Of a stretch of 64,000 nt of DNA, positions 57,905-64,000 are shown piece by piece. The notes under the pieces are model-generated. The model made no database searches and was not told the DNA's origin. It saw only the letters and a list, made by a program, of their open reading frames with translations. Origin of the DNA: Scytonema hofmannii PCC 7110 (GTDB lineage Bacteria; Cyanobacteriota; Cyanobacteriia; Cyanobacteriales; Nostocaceae); NCBI RefSeq assembly GCF_000346485.2, contig NZ_KQ976354.1, forward strand, positions 4,794,436-4,858,435, read 5' to 3'. Within the stretch, counting starts at the first letter, position 1, and every line of letters begins with the position of its first letter. A program made the position numbers and the translations under genes.

Positions 57905-60211
57905 CTACGCTTGTGTATTAGCAAACTGCTGAGCTAACTCCAAGAGCATATCTAGACGAAAATTGTTAACCAAATCCGTAAGGGCTTGAGCCAAAGAAGC
58001 TTCTTTCTCTGGAATTTGCTCGATTAACTGTAATATTATCTCGTCATTAGCGCACAACACTGCATAATGAAGTTGTTCTATCCATTCAGCAGGCATAACA
58101 CTCAGATCCTCGACTGTCAGTTGCTTGAACGTAACTGTCGCTTGTTGTGAGGCGAGATGATTCTCTTCTTCATAGATATAACGGACTCCCAAGTGTCGAG
58201 CCATTGTGTCAAACAATACTGATTCTTGAAAAGGTTTACGTAAGAAGTCATCGCAGCCTACGGTCAAAATTTGCGATCGCTCTTCTTCAAATGCACTAGC
58301 GGTTAAGGCAATAATAATGGTAGACTGACCTTTGCTTGTCGCTTTAATTTGTCTGGTAACTTCATAACCATTCATCATTGGCATCCGCATATCCATCCAA
58401 ATGAGGTGCGGTTCCCAAGTTGACCACAAAGCAATTGCTTCAGTACCGTTAACGGCTTGGTACACTTGAAATCCTAATGGTTCAAGCAACTTAATCAGTA
58501 GCAAGCGACTCTCATCGACATCATCAACAACTAAAATGCGATAAGTTGGTTGGTTGGGTTGAAGCCCAATCACTCGCTTGCTGATAGTTGAATTTTTTTG
58601 ATCGTCAACAGTTGTTTTGCTGACAAGTGCATCAAATATAAAAGTTGCTCCTTTACCTACCTGGCTGTTGACGGTGATATCTCCCCCCATCAAACGCACA
58701 TATTCTCGGCTAATAGGTAAACCCAAACCCGTTCCTTGCATGGATTGACGACCTGTTTCTGTTTGGAAAAAGGGGTCAAACAAAGTATCAATCTCATGTG
58801 GTGCAATTCCAGGTCCGGTATCTTCGATAGCAAAATTGATTCGGTATTGGGGATTCGCGATTGGAGATAGAAAATTATCAGTTTTCAATTGCGAGTTTCC
58901 AGTTCCCAAACTTATACGCAAAATGACACTGCCTTTTTTAGTAAACTTAATGGCGTTTTCTAATAAGTTAATTAAGACTTGGCGCAACTTACTTTCATCA
59001 GTTCGCACGTATTGGGGAATATCTGCTGCTCGTTCAAAGATGAAATATAAACCTTTGACAGTAGCTTTGAACTTGAGCATCTGTTCTATGTCGTTAAGTA
59101 GCTCAAACAAGTCAAAGCTATTTTCATTGAGAGTCATTTGACCTGCTTCAATTTTAGACATTGACAAAATGTCGTTAATCAGGTTCAATAGATGGCCACC
59201 ACTGCGATTGATAATTTGTAGCTGTTGTTTGTCGTCGGGGGAGAGAGAATCGCTACGAGCCATCATTTGGCTAAAACCGAGAATAGCGTTGAGTGGTGTT
59301 CGCAGTTCGTGGCTCATATTGGATAAGAACCGACTTTTGGCAATCGATGCAGCTTCGGCTTTGGAGAGTGCTTGCTGTAAAACAACTTCGGTTTGTTTGC
59401 GATCGCTAATATCCTCCAGAAGATATGAAAATCTTGGAAGACCGTTAGGACTGATTGCGATTGGGCAAACGCTGACAGAGAACCATTTAGAAGCAGCAGG
59501 AGTCTCTTGAATATACTCAAATCGCACGGGTGCTTGAAGAGCGTTGGCCTTTCGGTAATGCTCCATCCATAGTTGTCGGGTGGCTTGCGACGATCCCATG
59601 TCGCTGCTGAACCGATTTTTCATCTGTTCGGGGGTTGTACCGAAGAATTGAGCTGTTTTTAAATTATCAGAAAGATGCAAAATATCATTGTCATACAGTT
59701 CAACAATACCCATCATCATTGAACTACTGTTGAAAAAGCTACGCAGTGTTGATTCACTTTCTTGTAACACCTCCTCTATTTGCTTGCGATCGCTGATTTC
59801 ACGCTCTAATTTGCAGTTAGCTGCTTCTAGTTGTGCGGGACTTGGAAGAGCAAGCGCCTTTGGCACTAAGGAAACAAGTTCAATAGCTGTATAAATTGAA
59901 ATTATAGCGGTGATGGCTTTGACAAACCCACTTAACCAGTAAACAGGATACCAGAGCGTCCAAACCTCCATTATATGGCTAGTGCCACAAGCAACAATAA
60001 ATGTTCCAAATAGCAGAAACATCTGATTGAAAGGTAAGTCTTGACGCTTGTGGACAAAATACAGTATTGTCACTGGAATTGAATAATAAGCAAGCGCAAT
60101 TAAACAATCAGATAAAAGATGCAGCCCCACTAACTCTGGCTTCCAGAGATAGCAATGACCGTGAGGAATAAATTCTTTAGAATTCAGAAAATTTTGTAAA
60201 AGTTCTAACAT
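57905..60211 (-). CDS. Ethylene-receptor-like hybrid histidine kinase
   Basis: The 768-residue protein starts with three membrane helices (about 25-120) matching the ethylene-binding domain of plant ETR1. The copper/ethylene residues are all there with a constant offset of ten: D35, Y42, I45-P46, I72, C75 and H79 (FIVACGTSH). A PAS domain follows (about 150-265), then a HisKA domain with phospho-site HELRTPLN (about 302), an ATPase domain with GTGLGLPIS, and a receiver (VVDDVDES, phospho-Asp in WMDMRMP about 605). It ends with a helical stretch. The order sensor, kinase, receiver makes it a self-contained phosphorelay. The closest known bacterial analogue is SynEtr1. Regulated genes are unknown. 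Confidence 0.9.
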   Translation of the reverse strand: MLELLQNFLNSKEFIPHGHCYLWKPELVGLHLLSDCLIALAYYSIPVTILYFVHKRQDLPFNQMFLLFGTFIVACGTSHIMEVWTLWYPVYWLSGFVKAITAIISIYTAIELVSLVPKALALPSPAQLEAANCKLEREISDRKQIEEVLQESESTLRSFFNSSSMMMGIVELYDNDILHLSDNLKTAQFFGTTPEQMKNRFSSDMGSSQATRQLWMEHYRKANALQAPVRFEYIQETPAASKWFSVSVCPIAISPNGLPRFSYLLEDISDRKQTEVVLQQALSKAEAASIAKSRFLSNMSHELRTPLNAILGFSQMMARSDSLSPDDKQQLQIINRSGGHLLNLINDILSMSKIEAGQMTLNENSFDLFELLNDIEQMLKFKATVKGLYFIFERAADIPQYVRTDESKLRQVLINLLENAIKFTKKGSVILRISLGTGNSQLKTDNFLSPIANPQYRINFAIEDTGPGIAPHEIDTLFDPFFQTETGRQSMQGTGLGLPISREYVRLMGGDITVNSQVGKGATFIFDALVSKTTVDDQKNSTISKRVIGLQPNQPTYRILVVDDVDESRLLLIKLLEPLGFQVYQAVNGTEAIALWSTWEPHLIWMDMRMPMMNGYEVTRQIKATSKGQSTIIIALTASAFEEERSQILTVGCDDFLRKPFQESVLFDTMARHLGVRYIYEEENHLASQQATVTFKQLTVEDLSVMPAEWIEQLHYAVLCANDEIILQLIEQIPEKEASLAQALTDLVNNFRLDMLLELAQQFANTQA

Positions 60212-60352
60212 TCAGTAAATTATGAAAAACACATGGTGCTTCGCATTGAGGGTAGCAAATTTTACTGACATTTCGCTTCAGAATTTATACTGAAAATTAT
60301 CTGTAATAGTTAATCTTTTGCTGCAGTCATATCATATCCGGTTAAAGTTGAC

Positions 60353-60421
60353 CGAAAGAAGGAAAAAGGAAGAGGGAATAATATTAATACTTCTTCCTTC
60401 TTTCTTCTTCCTTCTTCCTTC
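60353..60421. repeat. Purine-pyrimidine mirror block
   Basis: A GA-rich stretch (GAAAGAAGGAAAAAGGAAGA) is followed after an AT-rich centre by a CT-rich stretch (CTTCTTCCTTCTTTCTTC). The two halves can pair. It lies between the divergent ethylene-sensor and MsrB genes and may influence their promoters. Confidence 0.6.
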
Positions 60422-60524
60422 GTTAAAACGGTAATTCTTAGGAAATTTTAATAGTGTTATCAGGTTGAATTCAGGGCAATCGGTCATAGTAGTGATTCAA
60501 CTAACGGTTAGGAACTTTCAAATT

Positions 60525-61019
60525 ATGAAAAAACGATATTTTTTACAAGGTGGTGCAGCAATAGTTGGCACAGTATGCTTATCACGCTATCTAACAGGGA
60601 AGCCCCAAACTATAGCAATTGCAAAGAATAAGTTTGAAATCACCAAAACTGACGAAGAGTGGCGCAAAATTTTAACACCGGAACAGTTTCGCATTCTGCG
60701 GAAGCATGGGACGGAATTCCCTGGTACCAGCCCACTCAATAAGCAATATGCTAAAGGAACTTACCTGTGTGCTGCTTGTAACCTAGCATTATTTACATCT
60801 GAAACTAAATTCAACAGTGGCACAGGTTGGCCCAGTTTTTACGCACCTATTGATGGAGCAATTGGTACATCGGAAGATAAGTCATTGATTATAGCCAGAG
60901 TGGAAGTGCATTGCCGTCGTTGTGGTGGGCATCTGGGTCACGTTTTTGATGATGGCCCCGCGCCTACTGGCAAACGTTATTGTATGAATGGGGTAGCAAT
61001 GAAGTTTGTTAAAGTTTGA
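60525..61019 (+). CDS. msrB: Methionine sulfoxide reductase B, exported form
   Basis: The ATG at 60525 gives 164 residues; the frame upstream (to 60465) has no supporting start. The protein opens with MKKRYFLQGGAAIVGT, a Tat-like leader with KR in place of RR, so it may be exported. The MsrB domain has zinc cysteines CAAC (82, 85) and CRRC (130, 133) and the catalytic cysteine C153 in RYCMNGVAMKF. It repairs the R form of oxidised methionine. The exported form would guard extracytoplasmic proteins. No MsrA is adjacent. Confidence 0.92.
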   Translation: MKKRYFLQGGAAIVGTVCLSRYLTGKPQTIAIAKNKFEITKTDEEWRKILTPEQFRILRKHGTEFPGTSPLNKQYAKGTYLCAACNLALFTSETKFNSGTGWPSFYAPIDGAIGTSEDKSLIIARVEVHCRRCGGHLGHVFDDGPAPTGKRYCMNGVAMKFVKV

Positions 61020-61046
61020 AGTTACTGCTTAACGATCTGGGTTAAT

Positions 61047-61084
61047 GCGATAAGCCGGGTACGGCTTGCGCCAAAGGCGATCGC
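61047..61084. repeat. HIP1-ended palindromic repeat, intergenic copy
   Basis: It matches 17571-17608 with one difference (AAAGGCG for AAGGGCG) and shows the same unit outside genes. Confidence 0.85.
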
Positions 61085-61247
61085 ACTCAGATGAGTTTTT
61101 CCTGAGTTTATGCTGTATTTTTTTTAGCATTTTCACTATCAATTTTTCATCAAAAGCTCAGTCCTACTTAGGGTGTAGATGAGAAAGTCTAGATAACAAA
61201 TAATTTAACTCAATCAGAGCATATCGATTGCAGGAGAGGACTTAATT

Positions 61248-63947
61248 ATGGCAACTCCAACCCAAGAAGAAATCAGATTAGAAGCAGCCTCGAAGAATCA
61301 AGTAAAATGGCGTAAGTGGGGACCATATTTAAGCGATCGCCAATGGGGAACGGTGCGAGAAGACTACAGCCCTAACGGCACTGCTTGGGACTACTTCACT
61401 CACGACCAAGCGCGTTCTCGTGCCTATCGCTGGGGTGAAGATGGCATAGCAGGAATTTCTGATGAAGAACAACAACTTTGTTTTGCGATCGCACTTTGGA
61501 ATGGTGAAGATCCAATTCTCAAAGAAAGATTTTTTGGTCTGACTGGAAGTGAAGGAAATCATGGAGAAGATGTTAAGGAATATTACTTTTATCTTGACAA
61601 TACACCCACCCATTCCTATATGAAAATGCTTTATAAATATCCACACAAAGCATTTCCTTACTCTCAATTAGTTGCAGAAAATCAACGTCGCAGTCGCCAA
61701 GAGCCAGAATTTGAACTACTAGACACAGGTATCTTCAATGAAAACCGTTACTTTGATGTATTCGTTGAATACGCCAAAAATTCTGCTGAAGACATTCTGA
61801 TTCAAATTCAAGTGGTGAATCGAGGACCAGAAGCAAAGACACTGCATTTATTACCTACCCTTTGGTTTAGAAATACCTGGTCTTGGGATAAAGAGGAAAT
61901 TAAACCTATACTTCAACAAGCTAAGTTTGGTCATGCCCAAAATACCATAGAAGCTGCTCATCCATCTTTAGGCAAAAAATGGATGTACTTTGAAGGCGAA
62001 ACAGAGTTGTTATTTACCGAAAACGAAACAAATACTGAAAAGCTGTTTGGTTTTCCTAATGCTTCTGCCCATGTAAAAGATGGTATTAACGATTACATCT
62101 TACACAGTAAACAAGAAGCTATTAATCCAAATAAAATCGGCACAAAAGTAGCAGTCCACTATGCAGTCAATATGAATGCTGGTGAAACAAAAACTATACA
62201 ATTGCGATTAAGTGATGCCCCCAATATAGCTGAACCTTTTGGCAAACACTTCGAGGCAATCTTTGCTATTCGCAAACAAGAAGCAGATCGATTTTATAAA
62301 AATCTGACTCCCTTCTCACTTAGCCAAGATATGGGAAATGTACAGCGACAAGCCTTTGCCGGAATGTTGTGGACTAAACAATTTTATTACTATGATGTAG
62401 AAAAATGGTTGAAAGGTGATTCCGCGACTCCACCAAAAGAACGTAAAAATGGTAGAAATCGCGAATGGTTTCATCTCAACAATCAAGACATTCTTTCTAT
62501 GCCTGATAAGTGGGAGTATCCCTGGTTTGCGGCTTGGGATTTGGCATTCCACTGTATTCCTCTGGCAATGATTGACCCTGATTTTGCCAAGCATCAATTG
62601 GATATTTTAACGCGGGAATGGTATATGCATCCTAACGGACAGATTCCCGCTTATGAATGGCAATTTAGCGATGTTAATCCTCCTGTTCATGCTTGGGCAA
62701 CTTGGCGCGTTTACAAGATTGAACAGAAAATATATGGACGCAGCGATCGACAGTTTTTAGAACGAGTATTTCAGAAGCTATTGCTAAATTTCACCTGGTG
62801 GGTAAATCGTAAAGATACCGAGGGAAATAACGTTTTTCAGGGAGGATTTTTGGGATTAGATAATATTGGTGTCTTCGATCGCAGCGCAACACTACCTACA
62901 GGTGGGCATATCAATCAATCTGATGGTACAAGTTGGATGGGAATGTATTGCTTAAATATGCTAGAAATAGCTTTAGAACTAGCAAAAAATAACCCCGTTT
63001 ATGAAGACATTGCTACTAAATTTTTTGAGCATTTTCTTTACATTGCTGATGCCATGACTCATATCGGCGAGAAAGAAACTAGTTTGTGGAACGATGAGGA
63101 TGGATTTTTCTATGATGTGCTGCATCTCCCAGAACAAGAAATTACCTTAAAAGTCCGGTCAATGGTGGGACTTATTCCTCTATTTGCGATTCAAACCATT
63201 GAACCAGAGACATTAAAAGCACTTCCTGGTTTTAAACAAAGACTGGAATGGTTTATAGAAAACCGTCCCGATTTGCGGCAAAATGTAGCTTGTATGGAAA
63301 CACAAGGGATAGGCGCGAGAAGATTATTGGCAATTGTTTCCAGAGATAAGTTGCGGAACATTCTACAAAAGATGCTGGACGAAAGCGAATTTTTTGGTCC
63401 CTACGGTATCCGAGCAGTTTCTAAATTTCATGCCGAACATCCCTATATTTTTGATGTGAACGGTTCCCAATTTCGAGTCGATTACGAACCTGCTGAATCC
63501 AGCATTGGTTTGTTTGGTGGAAATTCCAACTGGCGCGGTCCGGTTTGGTTTCCCGTGAACTTTCTCCTCGTTGAATCTCTACAAAAGTTTCATTATTACT
63601 TAGGAGATGACTTCAAAGTAGAATGTCCAACAGGTTCCGGTCAAATGATGACTCTTTGGGAAGTTGCGTCTGAATTATCCCAACGGCTGATACAAATTTT
63701 CTTGAGAAATTCTTCCGGTCAACGCCCTGTTTATGGAGGAACCGAAAAATTTCAAACTGACCCTCATTGGCGAGATTTGATTTTGTTTCATGAATACTTC
63801 CACGGCGATAATGGAGCGGGAATTGGTGCAAGCCATCAAACTGGATGGACAGGTTTAGTTGCTAAACTCATTCAGCAATTTGGTGAATACGAAGCACAAC
63901 ATCGGGAACCAGAAATTGAGAAGAAGAAACAGGGTATATTTGTATAA
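61248..63947 (+). CDS. GH63-like (MGH1-type) glucosidase
   Basis: The 899-residue protein begins [19 protein letters not shown], a pattern of bacterial MGH1/GH63-type proteins. A beta N-terminal part runs to about residue 350, followed by an alpha/alpha barrel with [24 protein letters not shown] and [13 protein letters not shown], which hold the likely catalytic acids. Relatives act on glucosylglycerate, mannosylglycerate or alpha-glucosides; the exact substrate cannot be told. No signal peptide, so it acts inside the cell. Length is normal for the bacterial family. AGGAGAGG precedes the ATG at a good distance. It is alone at the window's right end. Confidence 0.85.
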   Translation: MATPTQEEIRLEAASKNQVKWRKWGPYLSDRQWGTVREDYSPNGTAWDYFTHDQARSRAYRWGEDGIAGISDEEQQLCFAIALWNGEDPILKERFFGLTGSEGNHGEDVKEYYFYLDNTPTHSYMKMLYKYPHKAFPYSQLVAENQRRSRQEPEFELLDTGIFNENRYFDVFVEYAKNSAEDILIQIQVVNRGPEAKTLHLLPTLWFRNTWSWDKEEIKPILQQAKFGHAQNTIEAAHPSLGKKWMYFEGETELLFTENETNTEKLFGFPNASAHVKDGINDYILHSKQEAINPNKIGTKVAVHYAVNMNAGETKTIQLRLSDAPNIAEPFGKHFEAIFAIRKQEADRFYKNLTPFSLSQDMGNVQRQAFAGMLWTKQFYYYDVEKWLKGDSATPPKERKNGRNREWFHLNNQDILSMPDKWEYPWFAAWDLAFHCIPLAMIDPDFAKHQLDILTREWYMHPNGQIPAYEWQFSDVNPPVHAWATWRVYKIEQKIYGRSDRQFLERVFQKLLLNFTWWVNRKDTEGNNVFQGGFLGLDNIGVFDRSATLPTGGHINQSDGTSWMGMYCLNMLEIALELAKNNPVYEDIATKFFEHFLYIADAMTHIGEKETSLWNDEDGFFYDVLHLPEQEITLKVRSMVGLIPLFAIQTIEPETLKALPGFKQRLEWFIENRPDLRQNVACMETQGIGARRLLAIVSRDKLRNILQKMLDESEFFGPYGIRAVSKFHAEHPYIFDVNGSQFRVDYEPAESSIGLFGGNSNWRGPVWFPVNFLLVESLQKFHYYLGDDFKVECPTGSGQMMTLWEVASELSQRLIQIFLRNSSGQRPVYGGTEKFQTDPHWRDLILFHEYFHGDNGAGIGASHQTGWTGLVAKLIQQFGEYEAQHREPEIEKKKQGIFV

Positions 63948-64000
63948 AAAAAGTCTTTAAATTTTGAGATTTACATAGATTGGGTATTGCTCACCTAACC

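Noticed and set aside
1-64000. tRNA, rRNA or known riboswitch
   Set aside because: Reading both strands I saw no cloverleaf, rRNA-like segment or familiar riboswitch core; a covariance-model scan would be needed to exclude small ones.

Overview
The window looks like chromosomal DNA of a filamentous, probably heterocyst-forming cyanobacterium (Nostocales type). The evidence is the HIP1 octamer GCGATCGC recurring on both strands, dispersed palindromic repeats typical of that group, and family content: DUF1822, DUF928, CHASE2/CHAT fusions, CHAT-WD40 giants, an orthocaspase, Uma2 and an ethylene-receptor-like kinase. Genus cannot be fixed from the sequence alone. No rRNA, tRNA or CRISPR array was seen. 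Functions are read from motifs and remembered family patterns, without database searches.

Layout. 1-4.2 kb: a DUF1822 / CHAT-CHASE2 / DUF928 signalling operon. 4.3-15.4 kb: an accessory island with a decayed gene, a GNAT acetyltransferase, an uncharacterised three-gene AAA+ ATPase/membrane-protein operon, an HTH-NACHT NTPase, a PIN-like nuclease pair, a broken CHAT gene, a DarG-type macrodomain antitoxin without its toxin, and the wreck of a HigBA toxin-antitoxin pair. 15.7-25.2 kb: a CHAT-TPR protein, a 1527-residue CHAT-nSTAND-WD40 protein, a DUF1822 protein and a sigma-70-like factor. 26.1-33.7 kb: a membrane protein with a LecA-like outer domain, decayed copies of the sigma/DUF1822 pair, two tandem GTPases overlapping a membrane-anchored partner, and a membrane-anchored pentapeptide-repeat protein. 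This is the best candidate for an undescribed system.

35.6-51.8 kb is an unusual set of extracellular-type proteins: two astacin metalloproteases, an orthocaspase, three CAP (PR-1-like) proteins, a thaumatin (PR-5-like) protein, a GH17 glucanase (PR-2-like), LysM-lysozyme, LysM-3D, YbaY-like, and after an AraC-type regulator and another sigma-like gene, a GH13 amylase, an L,D-transpeptidase-like protein and a GH24 lysozyme. Most lack a signal peptide. 52-56 kb holds formaldehyde dehydrogenase, a fic gene broken by a 124-bp MITE, and a zeta-kinase/KfrB gene with a small upstream partner. 56.2-64 kb is metabolic and sensory: carotenoid oxygenase, ethylene-receptor-like hybrid kinase, MsrB and a GH63-like glucosidase.

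Two themes link the regions. First, conditional protease and NTPase switches (CHAT, caspase, NACHT, nSTAND, GTPase, AAA+) are dense, as expected of conflict or programmed-death networks in multicellular cyanobacteria. Second, small repeats are active: one MITE split a gene with a visible 3-bp target duplication, and palindromic repeats have entered three reading frames without breaking them.
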